A stretch of 64,000 nt of DNA from Aureicoccus marinus (GCF_002954325.1 NZ_MQVX01000001.1:2285383-2349382), one strand, 5' to 3'; positions 1-8,991 are shown, counted from the stretch's first letter. Made by a program: numbers and translations. Notes: generated by a model not told the origin, from the letters alone.

Positions 1-69
1 AACCCCTACGGTTCCCAGTCCGCCCCGGACCAAAAACTTTCTTCTCGATATCTTCTTCTTTCCGGCCAT
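1..69 (-). CDS. Molybdenum hydroxylase large subunit (isoquinoline 1-oxidoreductase beta-like), 5' end only
   Basis: Only the first 23 codons lie in the window; the gene continues past base 1. The start ATG is the complement of 67-69, three bases after the stop of the 2Fe-2S subunit gene. The visible N-terminus, MAGKKKISRRKFLVRGGLG, has a twin-arginine motif (SRRKFLV) followed by a small-residue stretch, so the cofactor-loaded protein is probably exported by Tat. Identity is inferred from the neighbour: in this family a short 2Fe-2S subunit is normally followed by the molybdopterin-binding subunit. The catalytic domain is not visible, so the substrate cannot be stated. Confidence 0.6.
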   Translation of the reverse strand, partial: MAGKKKISRRKFLVRGGLGTVGV

Positions 70-72
70 GGC

Positions 73-549
73 TTATTCTTTGGTTGAATTATTCGCCAAT
101 TCGGCGGCTTGGTGGATGGCTTTCCGCATGCGGTAATAGGTTCCGCACCGGCATACATTAATAATGTTCTGATCGATGTCCTCGTCCGTAGGGTTTGGAA
201 TTTTCTCGAGTAGAGCTGCGGTGGCCATCATAAATCCGGGCTGGCAGTAACCGCATTGTGGGACTACCTGATCCTTCCAGGCTTGTTGAACCGGATGCGG
301 ATTTTCTTTGGTTCCCAAGCCTTCGATGGTCGTGACTTGGGCGCCTTCCGCAAATTTTACTGCATAGCTGCAGGAACGAACAGCTTCTCCATTCACGTGA
401 AGAGTACAGGCACCGCAAGCGGCTTTTCCGCAACCGAATTTGGTTCCTTTTAAATCGAGAATATCCCGCACTACCCACAACAAAGGGGTATAGGGATCAG
501 CCACTTCGACCGTTTGGTCCTGGCCATTAATAGTAAATGAAATTTTCAT
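73..549 (-). CDS. 2Fe-2S subunit of a molybdenum hydroxylase (isoquinoline 1-oxidoreductase alpha-like)
   Basis: This 158-residue protein is the electron-transfer subunit of a xanthine-oxidase-type hydroxylase. An N-terminal plant-type ferredoxin domain carries Cys40, Cys45, Cys48 and Cys60 (CGKAACGAC...C). A C-terminal 2Fe-2S domain carries Cys99, Cys102, Cys133 and Cys135 (CGYC...CRC). The eight ligands, the order and the length fit the family. It has no signal peptide of its own; known relatives are co-exported with the Tat-tagged large subunit, whose gene starts three bases downstream. The cytochrome gene ends seven bases upstream on the same strand, so the three probably form one operon. 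The substrate is unknown. Confidence 0.9.
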   Translation of the reverse strand: MKISFTINGQDQTVEVADPYTPLLWVVRDILDLKGTKFGCGKAACGACTLHVNGEAVRSCSYAVKFAEGAQVTTIEGLGTKENPHPVQQAWKDQVVPQCGYCQPGFMMATAALLEKIPNPTDEDIDQNIINVCRCGTYYRMRKAIHQAAELANNSTKE

Positions 550-556
550 AGTCTTT

Positions 557-1156
557 TTATTCGGCGGCCGGAATGACGGCGCCTTGTTCGAACCACGCCT
601 TGACCACGCGGATGTATTCTTCCTTACTCAATGGAGGGGTTTCTCTGGGGTTGCCCTGAGCGTCTACTCCAGGTTCCCAAGCCCAAAGCACCAGTTCATG
701 TTCCGTGAGGTGGTGCATCACCTCGTCTGGGGTTCGGCCTCCATTGCGCTTGGGGTCCATCATGGACTCTGCAATTTCTATGGGGCTCAGGCCTTCCCAC
801 TTCATACTCGAGGGCGCCAAACTCCATTCAGGAGCTCCGGGCACCCCTGAGTAGGTATTGTTCTCTGCCTGGTGACAACTGGCGCAATTGGTCGCGGCAA
901 AGCCATGGCTGTCTTGCTTTCCGTTAATCCCAAAGTTGTGTGGGTGGCTGTCTTCCCCTTGTTTGGGGACCCCGTCATTCGGATGGCAATTCACGCATCG
1001 GCGGTGGGTGAGCACCGACATCATCTTATCGAAATTTTCTCTTTCGACTACTGGAGGTTCTTCTACAACCTCCATGGTGGACTTTGGGCGATTCCAATGC
1101 ATCGCAAAAAGCACCCCAGCACAGAATAAAAAGAGGGTAAATAATCGTGCTTTCAT
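557..1156 (-). CDS. Membrane-anchored or periplasmic di-haem cytochrome c
   Basis: A 199-residue protein with an N-terminal hydrophobic segment (about residues 4-20) acting as signal or anchor, and two haem-binding motifs, CVNCH at 54-58 and CASCH at 91-95. It is the first gene of an apparent operon with the 2Fe-2S and molybdopterin subunits of a molybdenum hydroxylase. The inferred job is to take electrons from that enzyme in the periplasm and pass them to the respiratory chain. The spacing of only seven bases to the next gene supports co-expression. The haem motifs are clear; the partnership is inferred from position. Confidence 0.8.
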   Translation of the reverse strand: MKARLFTLFLFCAGVLFAMHWNRPKSTMEVVEEPPVVERENFDKMMSVLTHRRCVNCHPNDGVPKQGEDSHPHNFGINGKQDSHGFAATNCASCHQAENNTYSGVPGAPEWSLAPSSMKWEGLSPIEIAESMMDPKRNGGRTPDEVMHHLTEHELVLWAWEPGVDAQGNPRETPPLSKEEYIRVVKAWFEQGAVIPAAE

Positions 1157-1381
1157 ATGGGTTGGCTATTTAGGATTTAGCCGAAAAATTTTCCTCTAAC
1201 AAGTTAAGAAAGAATTCATCAGAATAAAATATTCGGTATAATTCTGCTTAAGTACTGGTGGTCAGAAATGTAAATTCCATGTTAATAAAAGTGTTAAGAA
1301 CATGAAATAAAAAAGAGTAGGAGAAACCAAATATCGGAGGAACTTTATAGTCCGTTTCGTTTCGATTCAAATCTCAATTTC

Positions 1382-2656
1382 ATGGAGCTAACACATATTA
1401 TCAAAAGGGATTTTGACACTCAACCCTTTGAGTTGGACAAAATCACGAATGCCATTATGAAGGCCATGACGGCCGTTGAAGAGGGTAATTTAGGAGATGC
1501 CGAAGAAATTAGTAAACAGGTTTTCAGCGTATTACAAGATCGCAAAAACCAGGATGCTGATTACATGCCCACCGTAGAAGAAGTGCAAGATGTGGTAGAA
1601 GACAAGTTGATGGCCAGTGCGTTCCACTCTGCTGCGAAGGCTTACATTCTGTACCGAAACAAACAAGCGTTGAGCCGCAAGAGTGACATCTTCGAAAAGC
1701 GCATCAACCTGAAGCCATACGAGTACGCACAGCTCTACGAATACGTCCCTGCGATTCGTCACTCGTATTGGATCCATACGGAGTTTAATTTTACCAGTGA
1801 CATCCAAGATTTCAAAACACGTTTGAACGAAACAGAAAAATCAGCCATCAAAAACACCATGCTGGCGATTTCTCAAATCGAGGTGGCCGTCAAGTCCTTT
1901 TGGGGAGACATTTATCAAAAAATGCCCAAGCCAGAAATCGGTGCTGTAGGAGCCACTTTTGCAGAAAGTGAAGTCCGCCACGCTGACGCCTATTCTCACC
2001 TACTCGAAATCCTCGGTCTAAACCGCGAATTCGAAAGCCTGAAAAAGAAGCCGGTCATCATGAAGCGTGTCAAGTACCTGGAGACTGCGCTTAAAAATGC
2101 CAAAAGCGATGACCGCAAGGAGTACGCAGAAGCCATTCTACTCTTTTCTGTATTCATCGAGCATGTTTCTCTTTTCTCTCAGTTCCTGATCATCATGGCT
2201 TTTAACAAGCACAAAAACATGCTGAAAGGAATTTCGAATGTGGTAGAAGCGACTTCGAAGGAAGAGCAGATCCACGGAGATTTTGGAATCGACGTGATCA
2301 AGATCATTCAGGAAGAGCACCCAGAGTGGTTCACCAAAGAGTACAACGAAATGATTCAGGAAATGTGCCGCAAAGCCTTTGACGCCGAAAGCCAAATCAT
2401 CGATTGGATTTTCGAAGAGGGCGAACTGGACTTCCTGCCAAAGAATTTGATTAACGAGTTCATTAAGAACCGTTTCAACCGCTCACTCCAGAGCATAGGG
2501 ATAGATCCGATTTTTGAAACCGATGCCACCCTACTTCAAGAAACGGAATGGTTTAACGATGAAATCATCGGCACCAAGCACGGTGACTTCTTCGTCAAAC
2601 GATCTATCAATTACAGCAAGAGAACCCAAAGTATAACCAGTGATGACCTGTTTTAG
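1382..2656 (+). CDS. nrdB: Class I ribonucleotide reductase small subunit with N-terminal ATP-cone
   Basis: This 424-residue R2 subunit generates the radical for deoxyribonucleotide synthesis. The metal ligands are visible as Asp176, Glu197, His200, Glu260, Glu295 and His298, with the radical Tyr204 in the E-x-x-H-x-x-x-Y pattern. The C-terminus ends in TSDDLF, a typical NrdA-binding tail. Unusually, residues 1-95 form an ATP-cone, the dATP/ATP overall-activity switch that normally sits on NrdA. NrdB-borne ATP-cones are known in a few bacteria, including the flavobacterium Leeuwenhoekiella blandensis, where they control oligomerisation of the small subunit. The nrdA gene starts four bases after the stop. 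Confidence 0.95.
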   Translation: MELTHIIKRDFDTQPFELDKITNAIMKAMTAVEEGNLGDAEEISKQVFSVLQDRKNQDADYMPTVEEVQDVVEDKLMASAFHSAAKAYILYRNKQALSRKSDIFEKRINLKPYEYAQLYEYVPAIRHSYWIHTEFNFTSDIQDFKTRLNETEKSAIKNTMLAISQIEVAVKSFWGDIYQKMPKPEIGAVGATFAESEVRHADAYSHLLEILGLNREFESLKKKPVIMKRVKYLETALKNAKSDDRKEYAEAILLFSVFIEHVSLFSQFLIIMAFNKHKNMLKGISNVVEATSKEEQIHGDFGIDVIKIIQEEHPEWFTKEYNEMIQEMCRKAFDAESQIIDWIFEEGELDFLPKNLINEFIKNRFNRSLQSIGIDPIFETDATLLQETEWFNDEIIGTKHGDFFVKRSINYSKRTQSITSDDLF

Positions 2657-2659
2657 AAA

Positions 2660-4453
2660 ATGAAAGACCAAAGCCTGAAAAAGCCACAAACACTAACCGA
2701 AGAAGTAAACAACGGAGAAGCACTCGTAAAAGCCCGAAAAGAAGGGATGCGAGAACGCCAAGAGGAACCTCAAAAAGAAGCTTTCCAATGGTTGAATGAA
2801 AACAGCCGGAAGTTTTTGGCCTCAGGGTACCTGAAAAAAGGTGTCTCTCCGGAAGAACGAATTCGTGAAGTGGCTGATCGGGCCGAAGAAATCCTCGGTA
2901 TCCCAGGATACTCAGACAAATTCTACGGATATATGTCGGAAGGTTTCTTCTCTTTAGCATCACCAGTATGGTCCAATTTTGGACGTGAACGAGGATTGCC
3001 TATCAGTTGTTTCGGTTCCCACATCGACGACGATATGGGAAACATTCTGTACACCCAATCAGAAGTGGGAATGATGTCAAAGTTGGGGGGCGGTACTTCC
3101 GGTTACTTTGGTAAAATCCGTCATCGCGGAGCTGCCGTTAAGAACAACGGTGAAGCTTCTGGTTCTGTTCACATTATGCAACTCTTTGAATCCATGGTTG
3201 ACGTCGTTAGTCAGGGATCTGTTCGCCGTGGTCGTTTCTCCCCTTACCTTCCGATCGATCACCAGGACATCATGGAATTCTTGGAAATCGGAACAGAAGG
3301 AAATCCAATTCAGCAACTGACTCACGGGGTTACCGTTTCTGATCAGTGGATGCAAGAGATGATCGATGGAGACGTTGACAAGCGTAAAGTATGGGCCAAG
3401 GTACTGCAGTGCCGTGGTGAAATGGGCTACCCTTACGTCTTCTTTAGCGACAACGCGAACAAAGGGAAACCAGACGTCTACAAAGACAAAAACAACACCA
3501 TCTACGCCAGTAACCTCTGTACAGAAATCATGTTGCCTTCTAACGAAGACTGGTCGTTTGTCTGTGTACTTTCTTCCATCAACGTCTTGCACTACGATAA
3601 GTGGAAAGACACCGACGCGGTTGAAACCATGGTACACTTCCTGGATGCTGTTATCACAGAGTTTCTGGAAAAACTAGAGCGCTACCGCGATTCTGAGAAC
3701 CGCGACGATCGCCAGACATTCTTGTTTATGGAGCGCGCCTACAACTTCGCAAAAGACAACAGAGCCCTGGGTCTTGGGGTACTTGGATGGCACTCCCTAC
3801 TTCAATCCAAGCGTCTAGCTTTCAACAGCCAAGAAGCCTACGATTTGAACAACGAAATCTTTAGAGAAATCAAAGAGCGTTCTTACAAAGCATCTGAAGC
3901 ATTGGCCGAGCGTTTCGAAGAGCCTGCTATGCTCAAAGGATACGGAAGAAGAAATGCGACGTTGAATGCTGTGGCACCTACCACTTCCTCCGCCTTCATC
4001 CTCGGGCAGGTTTCACAGGGGATTGAACCCATCTGGTCCAATGTCTACGTGAAGGATATTGCAAAAATCAAAACCACCATCAAGAATCCTTTCCTTCAGG
4101 AACTCCTTGAAGAAAAGGGACAGGATACGCCCGAAGTTTGGACCAGCATCCGCGATATGGACGGATCAGTTCAACACTTGGATTTCTTGACCGATCAAGA
4201 AAAGGATGTGTTCAGAACCTACTCTGAGATCGATCAACTCGATATCGTTTACCAAGCGGCTAACCGCCAAAACCATATCGACCAAGGACAGTCTGTAAAC
4301 ATCATTGTTCACCCGGACATGCCGATCAAAGAAATCAACCACATCCATGTATCGGCTTGGAAGTTGGGGCTTAAATCCCTCTACTACCAGCACAGCATGA
4401 ACGCAGCGCAGAAGTTCAAGCAGAAAAAAGACTGCGCGAGCTGCGAAGCGTAA
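2660..4453 (+). CDS. nrdA: Class I ribonucleotide reductase large subunit lacking the ATP-cone
   Basis: A 597-residue catalytic subunit that reduces ribonucleoside diphosphates. The redox pair is Cys117 and Cys302, the thiyl cysteine is Cys287 in the NLCTE signature (Asn285, Glu289), the radical-transfer tyrosines are Tyr575-Tyr576, and the C-terminal CASC pair (592-595) is the thioredoxin-regenerated shuttle. It is much shorter than an NrdA of about 760 residues because the N-terminal ATP-cone is missing; that domain is on NrdB instead. It forms a two-gene operon with nrdB and is followed by a probable terminator at 4481-4516. Confidence 0.95.
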   Translation: MKDQSLKKPQTLTEEVNNGEALVKARKEGMRERQEEPQKEAFQWLNENSRKFLASGYLKKGVSPEERIREVADRAEEILGIPGYSDKFYGYMSEGFFSLASPVWSNFGRERGLPISCFGSHIDDDMGNILYTQSEVGMMSKLGGGTSGYFGKIRHRGAAVKNNGEASGSVHIMQLFESMVDVVSQGSVRRGRFSPYLPIDHQDIMEFLEIGTEGNPIQQLTHGVTVSDQWMQEMIDGDVDKRKVWAKVLQCRGEMGYPYVFFSDNANKGKPDVYKDKNNTIYASNLCTEIMLPSNEDWSFVCVLSSINVLHYDKWKDTDAVETMVHFLDAVITEFLEKLERYRDSENRDDRQTFLFMERAYNFAKDNRALGLGVLGWHSLLQSKRLAFNSQEAYDLNNEIFREIKERSYKASEALAERFEEPAMLKGYGRRNATLNAVAPTTSSAFILGQVSQGIEPIWSNVYVKDIAKIKTTIKNPFLQELLEEKGQDTPEVWTSIRDMDGSVQHLDFLTDQEKDVFRTYSEIDQLDIVYQAANRQNHIDQGQSVNIIVHPDMPIKEINHIHVSAWKLGLKSLYYQHSMNAAQKFKQKKDCASCEA

Positions 4454-4480
4454 ACAACTATTTTACTACTAACTCGAAGA

Positions 4481-4516
4481 GAAGGGCTTTCCAAAAGAAA
4501 TTTAGGGAAGCCTTTC
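4481..4516 (+). terminator. Probable intrinsic terminator after nrdBA
   Basis: A 12-bp stem pairs 4481-4492 with 4505-4516, including two G-T wobbles, around a 12-base loop. It lies 27 bases after the nrdA stop, before the convergent peptidase gene that ends at 4530. The following tract (TTCGTTTAAG) is only moderately T-rich. Confidence 0.5.
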
Positions 4517-4529
4517 TTCGTTTAAGGTA

Positions 4530-5432
4530 TTAACGCACAGACCAGTGTATGTGGTCCTGGTGTCCTCCCACAGGATGGTTGGGATTGAGTTTGCCCGTTT
4601 CTTTGGCATATTTAGTTTTGAGAAAAGGCCCAAAATTCTCCCGGGTATAGGGATGGTTCAGCATGGCCGCCTGCAGGTATTGGATTCTGTCCGATAAAAA
4701 GATCTCATCCAGGGCATAAGGCTGTCCTTCGACCCGAATATAATCGCTGTCGCGTAGTTGGCTTCTGTAATCCAAACTGGCCAATAACTCCTTTAGTTTT
4801 TCGCGTTGCTGCGAAGAAAAGTGGTTGTAAATCATTCGCTGGCCATTGACCTCACTGATATCGATTGCCTCTTTACGCGAATGGTTGCTTGTAGGCGAGT
4901 GTTTACCGTTTGTACTAGCGCTGATATACAATCTTCGAATCGGAGGGATAGAGTCTCTTAAAAGAGCTGCATTGGCTTCCTCCAAAACTTCCCTTAAAGC
5001 CTGCACCAATTTTGAAGACACCTCTTGATTGGCCGAAACCATATCAGCTGAGCGCCCAAATTCCAGTTTTACGCGATCTCCTGATTGCAAGATGATGGGC
5101 AATTCAAAAAAGCGAAACTTCCTGGTGGGAACGCGCGCGTCCTTATCGGGAATATTATCGCTAAGGACCTGCTTTTCTTCATCAAACTCAACACCCTCGC
5201 TTTGGTTTTCGAAATAGGTGTTGACGAATTGATCGTACTGCTGTTTTTCCATCAGGTAGCCCAACTGAAAAGTGGGAACAACTTCAACACTTTTGAAAGG
5301 AGAAAAAATATCGGAAGTGGTCTGTTTATACTGGGCGCGGGCCTGCTGCAAAATAGAATCTCTATTCTGGGCACTCAGGTTTGAGTTCAATAAAAAAGCC
5401 GTCGCAAAGAGGAAAAGAGCTGTTTTTTTCAT
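4530..5432 (-). CDS. Secreted peptidase M15-like zinc peptidase
   Basis: A 300-residue protein with a cleavable signal peptide (residues 1 to about 21, ending SAQ). The zinc-site pattern of the M15/LAS peptidases is visible: His184 and Asp191 in SNHSRKEAID (H-x6-D) and an H-x-H pair at 294-296 in the C-terminal DHIHWS. M15 enzymes cleave D-Ala bonds in peptidoglycan, so a periplasmic cell-wall role is likely, although the central part (about 30-160) does not match a domain I recognise. It is divergent from the caspase-like gene at 5503 with 70 bases between them, enough for two promoters. Confidence 0.6.
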   Translation of the reverse strand: MKKTALFLFATAFLLNSNLSAQNRDSILQQARAQYKQTTSDIFSPFKSVEVVPTFQLGYLMEKQQYDQFVNTYFENQSEGVEFDEEKQVLSDNIPDKDARVPTRKFRFFELPIILQSGDRVKLEFGRSADMVSANQEVSSKLVQALREVLEEANAALLRDSIPPIRRLYISASTNGKHSPTSNHSRKEAIDISEVNGQRMIYNHFSSQQREKLKELLASLDYRSQLRDSDYIRVEGQPYALDEIFLSDRIQYLQAAMLNHPYTRENFGPFLKTKYAKETGKLNPNHPVGGHQDHIHWSVR

Positions 5433-5502
5433 GGTCTGCTTCTAACTAGCGTCCCCAAAATAGCAGGATTCCTTAACTTCCCCAAGATCAACCGATAAGA
5501 AA

Positions 5503-7158
5503 ATGACTTTCTCTTCACTCCTTCGTACCTCTTTTTCTCTTTTGTTGGGCCTACTTTTAGGGGCCTTTTCACCCCTTCATGCACAGCGCGATTTCGCCAA
5601 GCATTCCGCTTCTGAAAACAGTCGGGGTATCGCCCTTGTGGTTGCTAACCAGGCCTATGAGACCGGAAAACTCAAAGGTGTGGTCGATTATGGTGAAAAA
5701 ATGAAGCAAACCCTCTTTGACCAGGGTTTTGATGTGATGAGCGGTTACGACCTAGGTCGAACCGATATGCTTCGTCTGATCAGTGATTTCGGAAAAGCCA
5801 TGGGAGATTACGATTTTGCATTGATCTACTACAACGGCCACGGCATACAGTTTGACAATGAAGACTACCTCATGCCTGTCAGCGCCAGTATCGCGGAAGA
5901 TAACCCCACCCTGATGAAGGAGGCCAATGTTGGGCTGCTCAGCTTATTGGAGCTCACGACGATTAAAAAGAACAACCGCAAATTGCCTATTCCTCGAGTA
6001 ATCATTTACGACGCCTGCCGAAACAACCCGTTCTGGAAGAATCTATACAGCACCTATAAGTCCACGGGAGGAATTGGCTTAAAAAAGGCAACGCTGGGGG
6101 TCAACACCATAACCGTCTATTCCACCTTTGAGAATACCCGTGTAAGCGCGAACAATCCTTTTACCGATTTCTTTAGCGCCAACCTAAGCAAAGGAGGGTG
6201 CATCAGCGACATCATCAACCGCACTGCCGCCGAGGTGTTTGCTAAAAACCAAAAACAAATCGTAGAACCCAAAGGGGTGATCATTGAGGGGGAAGTGTGT
6301 ATAGACAGTCAGAAGGTGGTCATCAGAGACCCGGATCAACCGGCACCAACACCTATCCCCCCAGTTAAGCGAGGTCAGCAAAAAAGAACACCACTGCAAA
6401 AAGCCAATGCCTACTACGAGGTGAACGACTTTATCGACGCCCTCTACTGGTATAAAGAATCAGCTAAGTCTGGAAATGCCGAAGCCCTCTTCAAAGTGGG
6501 GTATATGTACCGTTGGGGAATGGGCTTGACACGCGACATGAACGAAAGTGCCAAATGGTTCGAAAAAGCCGCCGCTCTCGGACAGGCTGACGCCATGTTG
6601 GAACTCGGTATCAGTTACCGTTTTATAGGGCTGGGAACCGGTTACGATCCGGCCAAATCCTATGAGTGGCTAACCAAAGCAGCCGATGCAGGTATTGTTG
6701 AAGCAGAGTATGAACTGGGCGTCAATTACGCTATTGGAATTGGGGTGCAAAAGGACGAAGCCAATGCCGCCTATTGGTATCGCAAGGCGGCCCGTGCCGG
6801 GAATCCTTTAGCCATGGCCAACTTAGCAGGTCTCTACCGGGAAGGCCGAGGTCTTCCACAGGATTATGCCCAAGCCTTAAGTTGGTACCAAAAATCAGCC
6901 GACGCCGGGCATGAGTGGGGAATGAACGGACTGGGAATACTCTATGAAAATGGCTGGGGAGTCCCTAAAAATGCCGACAAGGCCAAAGATTGGTATGAAC
7001 AATCGGCCGAAAAAGGCTTCTATGAGGCCCAGTACCGTCTCGGAATGCTCTACCGCAATGGTCAACTCGGTGCACCGGACGAAAAAAACGCTCTTTACTG
7101 GCTCAAAATCGCCTGCAACAACAACAGCATGGAGGCCTGTCGGGCCCTCAAGGATTAA
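5503..7158 (+). CDS. Secreted caspase-like (C14) protein with Sel1 repeats
   Basis: A 551-residue protein with a signal peptide (about 1-28, ending HAQ), a caspase/metacaspase p20 domain (about 41-260) and roughly seven Sel1-type TPR-like repeats (about 300-545). The catalytic dyad is present: His113 in YYNGHG and Cys172 in YDACRNN. A proline-rich linker (about 277-290) separates the halves. Caspase-Sel1 proteins occur widely in bacteria; the repeats usually bind proteins, which would target the protease. Substrate and trigger are unknown. It is divergent from a secreted M15-like peptidase, and a decayed signal-peptide gene follows. Confidence 0.85.
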   Translation: MTFSSLLRTSFSLLLGLLLGAFSPLHAQRDFAKHSASENSRGIALVVANQAYETGKLKGVVDYGEKMKQTLFDQGFDVMSGYDLGRTDMLRLISDFGKAMGDYDFALIYYNGHGIQFDNEDYLMPVSASIAEDNPTLMKEANVGLLSLLELTTIKKNNRKLPIPRVIIYDACRNNPFWKNLYSTYKSTGGIGLKKATLGVNTITVYSTFENTRVSANNPFTDFFSANLSKGGCISDIINRTAAEVFAKNQKQIVEPKGVIIEGEVCIDSQKVVIRDPDQPAPTPIPPVKRGQQKRTPLQKANAYYEVNDFIDALYWYKESAKSGNAEALFKVGYMYRWGMGLTRDMNESAKWFEKAAALGQADAMLELGISYRFIGLGTGYDPAKSYEWLTKAADAGIVEAEYELGVNYAIGIGVQKDEANAAYWYRKAARAGNPLAMANLAGLYREGRGLPQDYAQALSWYQKSADAGHEWGMNGLGILYENGWGVPKNADKAKDWYEQSAEKGFYEAQYRLGMLYRNGQLGAPDEKNALYWLKIACNNNSMEACRALKD

Positions 7159-7250
7159 ACCGCGCCATCCATGACCCTCTTCCAACCGCTTAGGCGGATC
7201 ATCTGACCGCTCCTCATAAAGTGGTAACAGCTTTTTTGGTTGCGCTTCTA

Positions 7251-7440
7251 ATGAAGAAAATCAAACATCATTTTCCTCAGGAGAAAAACAATCAAATTGG
7301 CGCTTCTTTTGATCAGCGCATGGGCCGGAAGCGCCAATCTTTATGCCCAAAAAACACCGATTACCAGTGCGGACCAATTGGCCCGCAGAACCTATGAAGT
7401 CAACAGCCTTGAACTACTTCCAATTCTAAGACCCTTTTAG
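7251..7440 (+). pseudogene. Remnant of a small secreted-protein gene
   Basis: In the 388-base space 7159-7546, one reading frame (7255-7440) encodes a convincing signal-peptide core (KLALLLISAWAGSANLYAQ) and then about 30 residues to a TAG at 7438. The frame has no ATG. The ATG at 7251 is one base out of frame and would give MKKIK before the shift. A start with positively charged residues, a shift, a secretion signal and an abrupt end look like a truncated gene. The rest of the space shows no clear gene or strong hairpin. It could also be a short gene starting at ATT 7270. Confidence 0.35.
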
Positions 7441-7546
7441 CCGGCCTTTGATAGAAAAACAGTGACCTGTGAACGAAATTTGAACTGCTCACATGTATAT
7501 TTCTTTATCTTCAAGCGATCAACTAGTTCAATAACATCACTCTAGC

Positions 7547-8224
7547 ATGTTCGTCGGTCATTACGCAGCAGCTTTTGCTTTAAAAGGAAAAGAACCATCG
7601 GTTTCGCTTGGAATGCTTTTTATTGGTGTACAGCTTGTCGACATCTTCTTTTTTCCTTTCGCCTTATACGGTATTGAATCCCTTCATTTTGAAGACAGCC
7701 ACAACCAGGTGAACAATTTTGTCATGGAGTTTCCCTATACCCATGGCCTGCTCGCTTCCATTGTTTGGTCCTTGGCCTTTATACTCCTGTACCTGATTTG
7801 GCCTTCCAAAAAGAAAAAAACCTCCCGCATCGCCCTCTTTTTAGGACTATCGGTGGTTTCGCATTGGTTTGTAGACCTCTTGGTTCACACACCGGATCTA
7901 CCGCTGGTGCACGGTGATCCCAAATACGGATTTGGGCTCTGGCAAAACAAACACATGGCCTTTTCGGCAGAGCTTTCGCTCCTGGTTGTTTGCTGGTGCT
8001 ATTACTTCTTTAAAAGTCAAGCTAAATCAAAGTCCCGGCAGTTCTTTATGGTGCTCTTTTTGTTGTTCTTAATCGCTGTCAACACCTTAAATTTTTACGT
8101 ACTTCCTGCCTCCGAAAATCTGGAAGAACTGACCATAAATGCCCTGGCCGCTTACTTCATTTTGGCCCTACTTGCAGGGGCTTTTGATTTAAAGCGTAAG
8201 GAAAAGAAGCCTGCCACTACTTAA
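7547..8224 (+). CDS. Multi-pass membrane protein, YdjM-like putative metal-dependent hydrolase
   Basis: A 225-residue protein with about five or six membrane segments. The N-terminus MFVGHYAAAFALK and the histidine/aspartate motifs YTHGLLASI and SHWFVDLLVHTPDLPL resemble the membrane-embedded LexA-inducible YdjM/DUF457 group annotated as putative metal-dependent hydrolases. The conserved His and Asp residues lie at membrane edges, as expected for a metal site. No substrate is established for the family. The following lipoprotein gene begins within a few bases, so the two may be co-transcribed. Confidence 0.6.
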   Translation: MFVGHYAAAFALKGKEPSVSLGMLFIGVQLVDIFFFPFALYGIESLHFEDSHNQVNNFVMEFPYTHGLLASIVWSLAFILLYLIWPSKKKKTSRIALFLGLSVVSHWFVDLLVHTPDLPLVHGDPKYGFGLWQNKHMAFSAELSLLVVCWCYYFFKSQAKSKSRQFFMVLFLLFLIAVNTLNFYVLPASENLEELTINALAAYFILALLAGAFDLKRKEKKPATT

Positions 8225-8245
8225 ATGGAGCATAAGCGAATATCC

Positions 8246-8991
8246 ATGAAATACCGTTTTACCCTGGCCCTTCTCGGTCTACTTCTTTTAGCCGCTTGCC
8301 AAACTGGACCATCCTATACCTCAGACGAATGGGTTGACCAAAGTATTCAAGCTCATGGCCTGGACCAATGGAATGGACAGATCATCGCCTTTGATTTTAG
8401 GGATCACCATTACACCTTATGGCGACAAAATGGTCAATACGAATACACACGCTTTAAAGTAGACGGAAAAAAGGCTACACTCGATCGACTCAATAGCGCT
8501 GGAGATTTTAGTCGTACCATCAATGATCTGGCGGTGAATGTCCCAGACAGTTTGCAAGTCAAATACAGTGAATCCATCAATTCTGTGGGGTATTTTTTCG
8601 CCCTCCCGCTACCTCTTAAGGATAAGGCGGTGATTAAAGAAAATGGAGCCTGATCACTATCGGGGGGAAGCAATACCAGACCCTTAACATCCGGTTTAAT
8701 CAGGAAGGGGGCGGAACTGATTTTGAGGACGAGTTCCGTTATTGGATCAATACAGAGACTCTCTTGGTGGACTTTTTGGCTTATCAGTATGCAACCGATG
8801 GTGGGGGTGTTCGGTTCCGAGAGGCCACTGCCCGTACCGAAGCATCAGGAATGGTGTTTCAGAATTACAAGAATTTCAAGCCAGAAGAAAAATCCACTCC
8901 CCTAGACAGTCTTCCGTCCCTTTGGGAAAAAGAAGAACTGATTCTACTTTCAGAAATCAACAATACCGCTATTCAGGTAATTCCTCGCTAG
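8246..8991 (+). pseudogene. Lipoprotein, DUF6503-like, interrupted by a single-base frameshift
   Basis: The reading frame from ATG 8246 gives a lipoprotein signal with lipobox LLAAC and a domain to a TGA at 8651. The protein continues without loss in the next frame from about 8641 (KWSLITIGG onward) to 8991. One missing base near the A-rich GAAAATGG at 8640-8646 explains it; restored, the product is about 248 residues. The two halves read as one domain of the flavobacterial DUF6503 type, of unknown function. An ATG at 8225 is also in frame but would put seven residues before the signal. The tail overlaps the convergent gene by 23 bases. Sequencing error and true decay cannot be told apart here. 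Confidence 0.7.
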
